NCBI GenBank assembly: GCA_015061115.1 | Contig: SUXE01000009.1 | Coordinates: 124,001 to 188,000 of the forward strand | DNA: 64,000 nt | Source of the DNA: Bacteroidales bacterium | GTDB lineage: Bacteria > Bacteroidota > Bacteroidia > Bacteroidales > Paludibacteraceae | Direction: 5' to 3' | Shown here: piece after piece, positions 1 through 8,525 of the stretch | Layout: every line of letters begins with the position of its first letter | Position numbering within the stretch: position 1 is the stretch's first letter | Position numbers and translations under genes: made by a program | The notes under the pieces: model-generated | Told to the model about the DNA's origin: nothing | The model's database searches: none | The model's input: only the letters and a program-made list of their open reading frames with translations

Positions 1-3000
1 TCTCCTTTCGCATTTCTGATATCCTGAACCAATCTTCTCGTTATCTGACCTGCATAGAACATGATAAGTCCAGTAACATAAAGGTTTGTGATCATAAGAG
101 GCTGACATGCAGTACTTATCTTCTGATAGAAGCCAGGAAGCTTACCAATATCAAGACGGTCTGCAATCTGATCAAAGTAGAACATTGCAGAATCTGCGTT
201 GAACTTATTGTCTCCAACATTAAGACCTGGCAAATGCCAATCATTTTCCTTACAAATCTGAAGTGCAATATTCTTAAATTTGTCTGCACAGAATTGAGTG
301 GCTTTCACAACATTTTGAGCAGCAAACTTGATAGAATTCTGTTTTACCAATGCAGGATTGTTTCTTACAGAACACATTGCGGAAAAATCCGATGTGGAAC
401 CACCAATATCAAAACAAAGCAACAAGCGGTTCATGTCAATCTTCGAAGCATAGTTATTTGCAACGGCAACTGCTTCTGTCAAGCTTGATTTATCAAGAGT
501 TAGAGGATTGAAATTGAAATCAACTGGCTCTTGTTTAGGCCTTAAATCTACAATCTCTTGTTTTTTCTCAATAGGTGCCGATCCTAATCCGCCCACAGGA
601 GTTCCAAGAGCTTCGTTCATATTTGTTGATCCTAAGCCTCCAGTCAGTCCACCACCTAAGCCTCCTGTCAGTCCGCCACCTAAGCCTCCTGTCAGTCCGC
701 CACCCAAGCCTCCAGTCAATCCGCCACCTAAGCCTCCAGTCAGTCCATTATTGTCTGATGGAATATTAAAGTTTGAGCCTAATCCTACCCCCAATCCACC
801 ATCTTCAAATTTTGGTGATGATATTTGAGGTTTTTCATAATCTTCAAATGGGAAATCGTTGACTACAGAATTCCACATTGAATTATACTGTAAAGAAAGA
901 GAATAGTTGAATGATGATGGATAAGACCACCTGATCATATCTACTACTGCACTTACTCTGTTATTATCAATTGGGTCAAATAATTCAGCATATACCTGAA
1001 GTAACAATGAACGCAAGAATGCCTTTCTATTAGCTTCATCTATTTTATTATCGCTCCACTTCATATTGTGGACTAGCTCCGCTGTTGTATCTCTGTCAAA
1101 AGCCAAATTGATTCTTCTCTGATTAACAGACTCGATTGGCAATTCTTTTTCCAAACACGGGAATCCGCCGATAATAGCATTTTCAAGTATATTATCAACA
1201 GGAGCACCTGTTTCCAAATCCAAACGCATTGGATCATGAAGTGACAATATACTTTTTATCGCATTAGATGGAACTCTTTCACGCTGGAAAAAAAACAAAT
1301 TACGCTGAGATGTCTTTGTCTCATGCCATCCACTCTTGTCGGTTTCCGGTGAATGTGAATTCATCAACAAAGAAATGCATCTGTTCTCAAATACAAATCC
1401 CGTTGGAGATTCATTTTCAATCTTAAATGCAACTGAAGTGTTTGTACTTCCAAAATCAAATCCAATAGATGCCCTTTTGACATCACTCAAAGCTTGTCCC
1501 CAAAGGTTTCTAGGCAATTGTTTTTGTCCTTCTCGACCATACTTAACTACCAAATAACCACTTGGACATCCTTTTGATGACAATGACAATCCGTAATACG
1601 GCACACTAGACTGATATATTTCATATTTGTATGGTTTGTCCAACACTTTAGTTGCAGTAACCAACAATTTGGGTTTGTAATTGTCTACCTCCATATTAGC
1701 CAAGCCATTCTTTGCCAACAATACAGGTTCTTGTTCTTTATCAATCATCATGTTGATACGTCCCTGCGAAGGAACTCCAGCAATTGGAATTGCATTGAAA
1801 GGGCAGTCTGACGACTGAGTATTGTGGGGAAGTTCAGAATACATGTAATATCTGTTCCACTTGTCACGTACGAAATTAGGCCAAATAACGATGTCTTTCT
1901 TATCTATCATCGTTTTATTGACTGTATAAACCTCCTGTTTCTCAGCTCCTTTATCGCTATTGTCTCCCGAAAACCGGATGACAAGAGTCACTGTCAAATT
2001 GTCCTTCGTCTTATTAGGATCATATGTGGCCCTTAATGTTGATCTAATTTCACCGCCATTTTCTGACAACAACCCATTTAATCCTGTTCCATACACCAAT
2101 AAACCTTTAGAAGTAAGAGGTAATGCAAAATAGTCGTAGCATCCAGCATCACCAATACGTTCAGCTTTCAACATGTGCAAAGGGAAAAAATCCATGCATG
2201 CAGGATTTCTAGACGCCTCAGGAGTAACTCTAATTTTTGCTATATCAGCATTCTTAGGCAACAAGACCTCATTCAAATCAAACTCAACATACTCACATTC
2301 CGCATTTTCTGGTCGTGTCTTGAATATAGCACCGTTGCCGTTACTATAGAAATTAGAAGTATGATTTAGAATGTGATTGAATGGATGTTTGAAAATATTG
2401 ACATTAGGAATATCCTCTGTATTTACATCTTCTGGAAGTCCATTTTTTAATTCGTTCTCCCATTCCTGCAACTCCCCTTCGATATTCATTGTGTCGACAC
2501 CCATCAATGTGCCATATTTTGGCAATGCATTCTTTAGATGTTTAATATACGCCAACAATCGTCCTTTGTCTTTGTCTGACAAATGATTTGCCTCATTAAA
2601 CAATTCGGGCTGACTATCAGAATCAAAACGTGTCGAAGTAAAAATAAGTGTCTCTGCGCACAAACCTCCGACTACCTTCTTCTCTGCCCCCGATCCATAC
2701 TTCAGGACATCAATAAATGGCACCTGCTTGTCCTTTGCAACCGTAGGATCACACCATTTATCTCTACTATGCAACAACATGTTTCCAAAAGAGCCCTTTG
2801 CTTCATATGGATTAACCGTGTCCTGAATAGTCTTTCCATCTGAATAAACTAATTCTATTCTTTTAACATCTAATAATGGCTCATGCAACGCAATACCTGT
2901 AAGCAATACTCTCCATTGGTCCAACAAACCCTTATAAAACTTGTTGATACCGCTGTTAGAATTTTGTCGTATAGTTCTTGAATGACTAAGAGCATACTTC

Positions 3001-3200
3001 AACAAATGGACTCTTGCAAAAGGAGACGGTACTCCAGAAACATAAGAATTTATTGACAAATCCTTTCCATTTACCGTTGCCCCTGTATTGATTTTCTCCA
3101 AGAATCCGTCCTTAGCAAAATCTACCTTGTCCCAAATATCTGCTTTACTACACGCAATAGCTGGACCTTCTATAATTAAAGATTTATTTTCATTTGCCAT
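1..3200 (-). CDS. Large actin/Hsp70-fold ATPase (3' end outside window)
   Basis: I read this frame by hand from an ATG at 3200-3198; it stays open for 1066 codons to the window edge, so the C-terminus is missing. Two motifs mark an actin/Hsp70-type ATPase: phosphate-1 'FDFGSTNTS' with Asp about 582, and phosphate-2 'FDIGGSTSDFS' with Asp about 931. About 570 residues precede the ATPase core, which DnaK lacks. The two motifs are about 350 residues apart (under 200 in DnaK), so the core carries an insertion, including five Gly-Leu-Thr-Gly-Gly-type repeats (residues about 818-857). It starts 27 bp after the tubulin-like gene and is probably co-transcribed with it. Molecular role unknown. The ATPase fold is well supported; the function is not. 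Confidence 0.75.
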   Translation of the reverse strand, partial: MANENKSLIIEGPAIACSKADIWDKVDFAKDGFLEKINTGATVNGKDLSINSYVSGVPSPFARVHLLKYALSHSRTIRQNSNSGINKFYKGLLDQWRVLLTGIALHEPLLDVKRIELVYSDGKTIQDTVNPYEAKGSFGNMLLHSRDKWCDPTVAKDKQVPFIDVLKYGSGAEKKVVGGLCAETLIFTSTRFDSDSQPELFNEANHLSDKDKGRLLAYIKHLKNALPKYGTLMGVDTMNIEGELQEWENELKNGLPEDVNTEDIPNVNIFKHPFNHILNHTSNFYSNGNGAIFKTRPENAECEYVEFDLNEVLLPKNADIAKIRVTPEASRNPACMDFFPLHMLKAERIGDAGCYDYFALPLTSKGLLVYGTGLNGLLSENGGEIRSTLRATYDPNKTKDNLTVTLVIRFSGDNSDKGAEKQEVYTVNKTMIDKKDIVIWPNFVRDKWNRYYMYSELPHNTQSSDCPFNAIPIAGVPSQGRINMMIDKEQEPVLLAKNGLANMEVDNYKPKLLVTATKVLDKPYKYEIYQSSVPYYGLSLSSKGCPSGYLVVKYGREGQKQLPRNLWGQALSDVKRASIGFDFGSTNTSVAFKIENESPTGFVFENRCISLLMNSHSPETDKSGWHETKTSQRNLFFFQRERVPSNAIKSILSLHDPMRLDLETGAPVDNILENAIIGGFPCLEKELPIESVNQRRINLAFDRDTTAELVHNMKWSDNKIDEANRKAFLRSLLLQVYAELFDPIDNNRVSAVVDMIRWSYPSSFNYSLSLQYNSMWNSVVNDFPFEDYEKPQISSPKFEDGGLGVGLGSNFNIPSDNNGLTGGLGGGLTGGLGGGLTGGLGGGLTGGLGGGLTGGLGSTNMNEALGTPVGGLGSAPIEKKQEIVDLRPKQEPVDFNFNPLTLDKSSLTEAVAVANNYASKIDMNRLLLCFDIGGSTSDFSAMCSVRNNPALVKQNSIKFAAQNVVKATQFCADKFKNIALQICKENDWHLPGLNVGDNKFNADSAMFYFDQIADRLDIGKLPGFYQKISTACQPLMITNLYVTGLIMFYAGQITRRLVQDIRNAKG
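631..750 (-). repeat. 24-bp tandem repeat, five copies, inside the actin-like gene
   Basis: Five consecutive 24-bp units with only a few substitutions encode an eight-residue Gly/Leu/Thr-rich unit each, in frame with the actin/Hsp70-like protein. The unit length is a multiple of three, so copy-number change by slippage would alter linker length without a frameshift. The stretch probably forms a flexible insertion between the two phosphate-binding motifs. Confidence 0.9.
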
Positions 3201-3227
3201 AATTGAATTCCAATATTAAATATGATA

Positions 3228-4883
3228 CTAGAATTTATAATTCTCCAACTTTGTAATTGTATTATACAAATGAGCAAGGAATTTCTCTTTTGTAGTCTTT
3301 ACATTATGTTTGTTTTCATCGACCACATTTGAAGGTTCCTTAAACATTCCTATCAACTTGTCATAGCTTGTTTTTGTGAGGAACGCTCCCCCTTCTGTCG
3401 ACCAATTGTGACTACTCTCTTCAAACAAATCTCCCGGATCGTAGGAATTCGGATCCAAATCGGCTATGTTGCTGACGAATGCATTCGACTTGAAAATAAA
3501 CTTTCCTTTTATGCTCTTACAAATTTGGTATACCCAACCATCCTCAACCTTATTATTCTCAATTCTATATGCAAACCGCCTCATGTATTCATCAATCTGT
3601 TTCAATTCATTCTCCTTGATTCTATCGTATGAATGAATGTCTTTCTGATTAAGGAATTGTATAAATCTCCTTGTTCCTTCCTGCCCTCTTGAAGCTTCAT
3701 GCTTTGTTAAAATCACATGAGCTAATGACAAAAAAGCGCCTAACTTATTAGTAAATATGTCTGCATCGTCTCCGACAAATGTTTTTCCTGTAAACAATAG
3801 GCCTGACGCATTTGTTTCTACTCCATGGAACCAGTACTGAGGCTCCGATTTCTTCATTTCATCATCAGATTTCTTAAAAAAGTCATATGCAGCACAAGCA
3901 CTCAATAACTCAACCACATGACATCTGTTTTTCTGTTCCAAACCTCCTGTGATAGTTTCATTCTCTCCATCTCTGGAATAGTTTTCTATCTCACTTGGCC
4001 AACCTATATGATATAGGTGCTTGTAGCATGATTTTACCGTGGCATCGTTCAAATAAAACTGCAATGCCGCCTGGCTATTCAATGCAAACAAACCTGAATC
4101 TGCAATAATACCCTTCTCTTTCTTCCTCTGCGTTTCATCTGGATTCTTAAAACTGAAATACTGAGACAAAAGAGTTGTACCGAACTTAACATTATTAAAG
4201 TCGAGCGACTTATTAAATCTAACCTCAATTGCCTTATTGAATGCTTCTGGAAGAACTGGTATTGAACTCGCTCCTGTGCCGCCAAAGATAGATCCAAATA
4301 TGAATACACGTCCGTTACTTCCAGCTGTCGACATTTTTTCCAAGAAATTGCACAATGCCTCCTCCTCTGGTTTGGCATTAGCCTTGTTCTTTGTCACATT
4401 CTTTGCCGCTTCAACAATACTATGGTACATCAACATGCTACCCAAATGCGTCTGTGCTCTAAATCCATGAGCGAGGTCGAACTGCTGAACTGACTCTCTA
4501 TCTAGGAACAACTCTGCCAAATCTTCGTTAGTTTTCTTAGACTCATCGTCTTGATTATTAACGGTTGACAATCTGGCATAATTGTCTCTTCCATGATTCT
4601 TGTCTCCTAGATTTGTAAAGTACTTATACAATGTAAGCTTAGATGAGAAGAATGTGTTCTTGTTGGCTACACCCTCCACATTCTGACCGTCTTGTCTCTT
4701 AATATCATTATACAAATTTATAAGACTCTCAGTTCTTTCTTTATTACCGTTCTGACTATCGGTATCCAAAGTAAGAATATGGAATTCCTTATCATCAAAT
4801 ATACCAGCTGCGCACATGTGGACAAATGATTCCAAACATCGCATACCAGTACCACCGATTGCTATTATAAAATATTCTCCCAT
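3228..4883 (-). CDS. Tubulin/FtsZ-superfamily GTPase-like protein
   Basis: A 551-aa protein with an N-terminal Rossmann-type nucleotide motif 'AIGGTGMR' (residues 8-15), an acidic strand end 'TLDTDS' (39-43) and, after a hydrophobic strand, 'GSIFGGTGASS' (197-207). The last matches the tubulin/FtsZ signature G-G-x-T-G-[ST]-G in position and context. This layout fits the prokaryotic 'tubulin-like' families rather than true FtsZ, which the window also encodes in two copies. No T7-loop motif like NxDxxD is evident, so polymerisation-coupled hydrolysis is not assured. It lies between a small TM protein (17 bp upstream) and the actin/Hsp70-like gene (27 bp downstream). Probably nucleotide binding and cytoplasmic. 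Family assignment rests on motifs only. Confidence 0.72.
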   Translation of the reverse strand: MGEYFIIAIGGTGMRCLESFVHMCAAGIFDDKEFHILTLDTDSQNGNKERTESLINLYNDIKRQDGQNVEGVANKNTFFSSKLTLYKYFTNLGDKNHGRDNYARLSTVNNQDDESKKTNEDLAELFLDRESVQQFDLAHGFRAQTHLGSMLMYHSIVEAAKNVTKNKANAKPEEEALCNFLEKMSTAGSNGRVFIFGSIFGGTGASSIPVLPEAFNKAIEVRFNKSLDFNNVKFGTTLLSQYFSFKNPDETQRKKEKGIIADSGLFALNSQAALQFYLNDATVKSCYKHLYHIGWPSEIENYSRDGENETITGGLEQKNRCHVVELLSACAAYDFFKKSDDEMKKSEPQYWFHGVETNASGLLFTGKTFVGDDADIFTNKLGAFLSLAHVILTKHEASRGQEGTRRFIQFLNQKDIHSYDRIKENELKQIDEYMRRFAYRIENNKVEDGWVYQICKSIKGKFIFKSNAFVSNIADLDPNSYDPGDLFEESSHNWSTEGGAFLTKTSYDKLIGMFKEPSNVVDENKHNVKTTKEKFLAHLYNTITKLENYKF

Positions 4884-4900
4884 TTACTCAAGGCTTTTAG

Positions 4901-5242
4901 TTAAAACCAAGTTCCTAACTTAGAACTCTTGAAAATCTTGCTTAAAATAATTCCTAGTAGAATGTATACTACAAGTGATACTGCACCTGCAACCAACATA
5001 TGTAACAAATAACTATCTTGCTGTGAAGAAATACGTAGATCATGATAATAGATGAAATAATTCAATGTCAAACCTATAAATAGGCTACCGATGCCCAATA
5101 ACCAAAATTGAATTTTTCTTGTTTTTGAGTCTGACATATCCGGTCTGACATTTACCAAATTAGCTAATAAAATAGCCAACAACAAGATTGCTACCATTGT
5201 TACGCCTGCTATACCCCAGGCTGGGATTACTGAGAAATTCAT
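4901..5242 (-). CDS. Small three-TM membrane protein of the tubulin/actin-like operon
   Basis: About 113 aa. I use the ATG at 5242, since the longer reading begins with TTG. Three hydrophobic segments lie at about residues 5-30, 44-67 and 78-104, with polar loops including 'RPDMSDSKTRK' and 'YHDLRISSQQDS', and no enzymatic motif. The family was not recognised. It sits between the vWA-like lipoprotein gene and the tubulin-like gene with gaps of about 20-30 bp, so a plausible inferred role is to link the cytoplasmic tubulin/actin-like proteins to the lipoprotein across the inner membrane. Confidence 0.7.
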   Translation of the reverse strand: MNFSVIPAWGIAGVTMVAILLLAILLANLVNVRPDMSDSKTRKIQFWLLGIGSLFIGLTLNYFIYYHDLRISSQQDSYLLHMLVAGAVSLVVYILLGIILSKIFKSSKLGTWF

Positions 5243-5270
5243 AGTCAATTATTTTCTTTTTATGTAATAA

Positions 5271-6722
5271 TTAATAAGCCCTAACATAATAAGTGTAAAC
5301 CAACTTACCCTTTGGACTGATATTTGTATCATCCAATGTATTCAAAACAGATTGAAAAATAGCTTCGTTTTTGTCATCAACATCATTCCAGACAAAATTA
5401 TTCTCCATATTTTGAATATTTCCCTTTTGTACATTACCAATTGTAATATCTAACTTCAACATGTCTCCTTCATTGACTTTAGCATTCTGACCATTGAAGT
5501 TGTCTGAGAAATCGACACAAATCTCATACTTACCCTTTTCTTTTGTCTCGTTCATCGAAACTTTGAACATATCCAATACTTTTGTGCCTTGAACTGATTT
5601 ATATTCAGGGCTGACACTTCCATTTTCATCCTTTTCATCAAGACATTTCATTGCAGTCGCATAGTTTTTGTATTTTTCAAAATCCTCTTGGATGTTAGTC
5701 ACTGTGATGTCAAGATTATCAATCTTAAACGCATCCTCATCCTCAAAAGTAATAAACAGCTTGCTTAAGAAATGTTCGTACTGATCCGTCTTTGGAACTT
5801 CCGGGTTCTGCATGTCTTTAGCATATTTCAACATGTCATTCCAAGACACAAAACAAGGGTAAAACTCCCAATTGTTTTCGAAATCATTAATGAAGTAGTC
5901 TTTTTCTCCTATTTTCTCATTCACAGCAGAAATGATATCCATACCATTAGAATCATGGTAATTGCCTCCTTGTGTTGCATTTGCATATGATGTACTTAAA
6001 GAATAAGTTTTGTTTGACAAATTAAATGTCCTGTATGACTTTGGTCTGATTTCAATTGCTTTCTCAACAAATTTTCTCACCTCTCCTTCAGCATTGTCAA
6101 ACGCCACAAAAAACAAATGTTTATCCTTCATTGCTGAAGTTTTACTCTTTTGGTTGACTGGCTCTTTGTAATCCATCACAAAAAAGTAAATTTGGCCTCC
6201 CATTTTCAACCATTGACTAAAATAATTCTTTGCATACGCCGAACGATGTTGAATCTCTGTCTTACCATTGATTGTCTGATATTCCTCTAAATCCGATACT
6301 ATTAAAGATGGCATACGTTTTCTAATAACATCTTTCATAGATTCTTCAATAGGAGCCTTAATATCTGTGTATGGTTCTCTATTTACTTTTGCATACAACT
6401 CACTGCCTCTCTCTGATATTGGCTCTACTTGACCCGTTACCAAACCATAGACATTCCAAGATCCATTAATTCGATTAGTTATATCACTCAAATAATCCTT
6501 TAATGTATTATCTTGATAAGCAAACTTCATTCCATCAGACAAGTCATAATAAATAGCATATTTTCCTTTTTCTATTTTACATTCATCTTTCTGAAGTTTA
6601 ATTTGGTGATAAGCTGGCAATACTTCATTTGTTGTTGTCAAACAAACAGGTGGACACGAAGTAAAAAATATCATACTCCATATCGAAACCGCTCCTAATA
6701 CAGACGTAGAAATTAATCTCAT
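5271..6722 (-). CDS. vWA-like lipoprotein, first gene of the tubulin/actin-like operon
   Basis: I place the start at the ATG at 6722. The longer frame begins with TTG inside the terminator hairpin of the upstream RNA, so its first 39 residues are unlikely to be real. From Met6722 there is a hydrophobic signal of about 20 residues ending 'FFTSC', a plausible lipobox. The next 170 residues look like a von Willebrand A fold: a strand ending 'YYDLSDGM' (DxSxG, MIDAS-like), a conserved Thr in 'PYTDIKAP', and 'SLIVSDLEE' supplying the last Asp. The rest (about 280 residues) is beta-rich and unrecognised. It is probably an envelope-anchored metal-dependent adhesion or scaffold protein. The vWA call is by motif only. 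Confidence 0.62.
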   Translation of the reverse strand: MRLISTSVLGAVSIWSMIFFTSCPPVCLTTTNEVLPAYHQIKLQKDECKIEKGKYAIYYDLSDGMKFAYQDNTLKDYLSDITNRINGSWNVYGLVTGQVEPISERGSELYAKVNREPYTDIKAPIEESMKDVIRKRMPSLIVSDLEEYQTINGKTEIQHRSAYAKNYFSQWLKMGGQIYFFVMDYKEPVNQKSKTSAMKDKHLFFVAFDNAEGEVRKFVEKAIEIRPKSYRTFNLSNKTYSLSTSYANATQGGNYHDSNGMDIISAVNEKIGEKDYFINDFENNWEFYPCFVSWNDMLKYAKDMQNPEVPKTDQYEHFLSKLFITFEDEDAFKIDNLDITVTNIQEDFEKYKNYATAMKCLDEKDENGSVSPEYKSVQGTKVLDMFKVSMNETKEKGKYEICVDFSDNFNGQNAKVNEGDMLKLDITIGNVQKGNIQNMENNFVWNDVDDKNEAIFQSVLNTLDDTNISPKGKLVYTYYVRAY

Positions 6723-6794
6723 AAAAAATTCATATCGCCCACAACCCCCAATAGCGAACTCAATAATATTAAAATACCTTTTACTCCCAGACAC

Positions 6795-6833
6795 AAAAAA
6801 AGCGTGGGAATCGTGCTTATCGCTCGTCCCACG
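6795..6833 (-). terminator. Intrinsic terminator at the end of the leader RNA
   Basis: On the minus strand CGTGGGA (6833-6827) pairs with TCCCACG (6809-6803) across a 17-nt loop, followed by a T7 tract (6801-6795). It lies about 70 bp before the vWA-like lipoprotein start, so it would stop transcription before the operon unless bypassed. Confidence 0.7.
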
Positions 6834-7090
6834 TTTCAAGGCTCTCGCATTGCCTTCCTATCTAGAACGAGCAACGCAGAAGCCCACGCTATGCCTATAT
6901 AAATACTTAGCACACCCCTTTTACGAGGTGCACCAAGTGCCATACAAACACACCCATAGACATCTACTGTTGCTTTGCTTTTGATAGGAATTTAGAATTT
7001 GCGAGATTCTGAAACGTCAAGAACAAAGCGTCAAGTAAACGCTTTTCAACATGTCTACCCCAAACTCCACCCATTGGGCTTCTGCTTGAG
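6795..7090 (-). ncRNA. Structured leader RNA / candidate attenuator upstream of the tubulin/actin-like operon
   Basis: There is no ORF here, but the minus strand folds strongly. An 11-bp perfect pairing joins 7075-7085 to 6876-6886 and encloses about 190 nt. Inside are a UAGACAU/AUGUCUA stem, AAAGCGU/ACGCUUU and AGAAU/AUUCU hairpins, and a CACCUC/GGGGUG hairpin. The transcript would start near 7090, just after a good promoter, and end in a terminator hairpin (6803-6833) with seven Ts. The 3' strand of the 11-bp stem (6883-6890) can instead pair with the terminator's 3' arm (6801-6808), and 6867-6872 with 6822-6827, giving a terminator/antiterminator choice. It may be a cis-acting leader for the gene at 6722 or a free-standing RNA. 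I recognise no known class; it does not match tmRNA, RNase P RNA or cobalamin-riboswitch landmarks. Confidence 0.6.
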
Positions 7091-7096
7091 ACATCA

Positions 7097-7127
7097 CAAA
7101 AATATATTATATTTTTATTTTCACAAA
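7097..7127 (-). promoter_or_regulatory. Bacteroidota-type promoter for the leader RNA/operon
   Basis: The minus strand reads TTTG (7127-7124), exactly 19 nt, then TATTTTTG (7104-7097). This matches the phylum's -33 TTTG and -7 TAnnTTTG consensus and spacing. The predicted start near 7090 is where the folded RNA begins. Confidence 0.72.
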
Positions 7128-7222
7128 TAATTTCATTGATGTTTTAAGATTTTTGTCTTTTTACAAACAAATTCTCATTTGACCAACGACAAGAAGGAAA
7201 TCATGAAATGACATAAATAAAA

Positions 7223-7244
7223 AAGACGGAAACAATTCCGTCTT
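7223..7244 (-). terminator. Terminator after the Rpn-type pseudogene
   Basis: A perfect 9-bp stem (AAGACGGAA/TTCCGTCTT) with a 4-nt loop is followed on the minus strand by a T-rich run. It lies just downstream of the end of the broken Rpn gene and upstream of the leader-RNA promoter, so it insulates the two. Confidence 0.75.
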
Positions 7245-7255
7245 CACAAATACCC

Positions 7256-7743
7256 CTACACAGATTTCACTTCCTCTATATCAATGTCCAGATAATAAGC
7301 GATTTCTTCATCACTCATTCCTTTCTTCTTTAACATTGATATCATGAAAGATCGTTCTTCCGCTCTTCCTTCCGCCTTTGCGAAATCCAACTGGTTCACA
7401 TAGTCACGATAACCCTTCAAACTGCGTTCATATTTGCGACGTTCCTCTATAGATAGCATGGAGCAGTTTGATAGATTCCATAATCTCTCAAACACCTCTT
7501 GATTCTTAAATTCTATAGTTCCCATACGCTCCATATTTTTCAACTGGCTGTTTTATTTGTCTTTGGATCAATCAGTTTCATCTCAGAAAGGACATCTTCG
7601 CTGTCGAACACTCTAAACTGAGTGATGAATATTCCGATTACTGAATTAATCCCATATTTCCACTTTCCTCCTTTCTCTCCCTGCATTGAGATTGCTCTCG
7701 ATAGATAACTCTGTTTTTTCTTCTTTTTCCATTTTTGTACCAT
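7256..7743 (-). pseudogene. Broken Rpn/PDDEXK_2-type recombination-promoting nuclease remnant
   Basis: Two short consecutive frames look like parts of one gene. The upstream piece (7743-7540, 67 aa) has the family's middle section 'YLSRAISMQGEKG...SVIGIFI...FRVFDSED'. The downstream piece (7543-7256, 95 aa) has the C-terminal section 'LSIEERRKYERSLKGYRD' followed by the usual 'AKAEGRAEE' and a short helical end. The N-terminal nuclease core and the segment between the pieces are missing, and the reading frame changes at 7540. Intact members are about 300 aa and act as RecA-independent recombination nucleases or transposase-like proteins. This copy is almost certainly inactive and marks an accessory insertion point beside the tubulin/actin-like operon. 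Confidence 0.75.
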
Positions 7744-7850
7744 TACTTTTTATAATGTTTTCCTCAATCCCAGCCTCCTGAGATTGTTTCTTTGCAAAGA
7801 TAAAACTTTATCTTTTATTTTATTCTCCAGCAACGACAAGGAGCTGAATT

Positions 7851-8525
7851 TTAATCGTCATCCTCTTCTTCTTTGATTCCGTATTTATCTACCATGTCGG
7901 CGAATGTCTTTTCTATCTGATCCATGATAGCATACGAATCGTCACTCTCAGGAAGTGTAGGTTCTCCGAAGTGAAGTGTGGCATTGTATGGAAGCACCAC
8001 CATTCCTCCTTTCGGAAGTGACGTACCCATACCTGTCATAAACACTGGTATATATTTCAAACCTGGTCGCTGCGACAACAATCGTGCGACTCCAGACTTC
8101 ATCTTGCTCATCTGCTCGGGTTCACCACGGCTTCCTTCAGGGAAAAGGATCAGCGAATACCCCTCGTCGACAGCCTCCACCATTTTTTCAATAGCATTAC
8201 TCTTTCCGTCCTCTTTTTTAGGTCGACGGTTGATAAGCAGAGTGTTGATGAAGAAATTGCTCAACATCGCCTTCAACTTGGTGTTGCCAAAATAGTCTTG
8301 GGCAGCCACCGGACGCACTCTCCACAAAATATCGCCAGGCAATGATGTCAACAGACTCAACGTGTCGAGATGGCTGTTGTGGTTTGCGATTATCACGAAT
8401 TGCTTCTCATCCTTAAGAAATGAGCAATCTGGATACTGTACACCGACAAAGTATTTCAATACAGGTCTACAAATCCATTTATAGATCACTTTTAGACAAA
8501 GAGACTTTATCAAAGGTTTTTCCAT
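7851..8525 (-). CDS. plsC: PlsC-family 1-acyl-glycerol-3-phosphate acyltransferase
   Basis: 224 aa. The acyltransferase block I motif 'NHNSHLD' (His49, Asp54) and block III 'FPEGSRG' (128-134) are intact, and an 'INRRPKKED' segment near residue 98-106 corresponds to block II. These proteins acylate lysophosphatidic acid to phosphatidic acid at the inner membrane. The start overlaps the end of cdsA by 16 bp, so the two are translationally coupled; cdsA uses the product of this enzyme. Substrate specificity (LPA or another lysolipid) cannot be read from sequence. An acidic C-terminal tail (EEEDDD) is unusual but short. Confidence 0.85.
   Translation of the reverse strand: MEKPLIKSLCLKVIYKWICRPVLKYFVGVQYPDCSFLKDEKQFVIIANHNSHLDTLSLLTSLPGDILWRVRPVAAQDYFGNTKLKAMLSNFFINTLLINRRPKKEDGKSNAIEKMVEAVDEGYSLILFPEGSRGEPEQMSKMKSGVARLLSQRPGLKYIPVFMTGMGTSLPKGGMVVLPYNATLHFGEPTLPESDDSYAIMDQIEKTFADMVDKYGIKEEEDDD

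Noticed and set aside
631..750. CRISPR array
   Set aside because: Units are contiguous 24-bp coding repeats without spacers, in frame within a protein.
508..828. Plus-strand Pro-rich ORF (PPKPPVSP repeats)
   Set aside because: It is the antisense shadow of the Gly-rich repeat in the actin/Hsp70-like gene and has no start context or family similarity.
6723..6839. N-terminal extension of the vWA-like lipoprotein from a TTG at 6839
   Set aside because: It lies in the leader-RNA terminator hairpin and would place 39 charged residues before a lipoprotein signal peptide; the ATG at 6722 fits far better.
6795..7090. Retron msr-msd RNA, given the paired 11-nt repeats at its ends
   Set aside because: No reverse transcriptase gene is nearby and there is no conserved branching G context that I can see.
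6795..7090. tmRNA or RNase P RNA
   Set aside because: No tRNA-like CCA end with TTCGA arm, no tag peptide frame, and none of the RNase P P4 landmark sequences.
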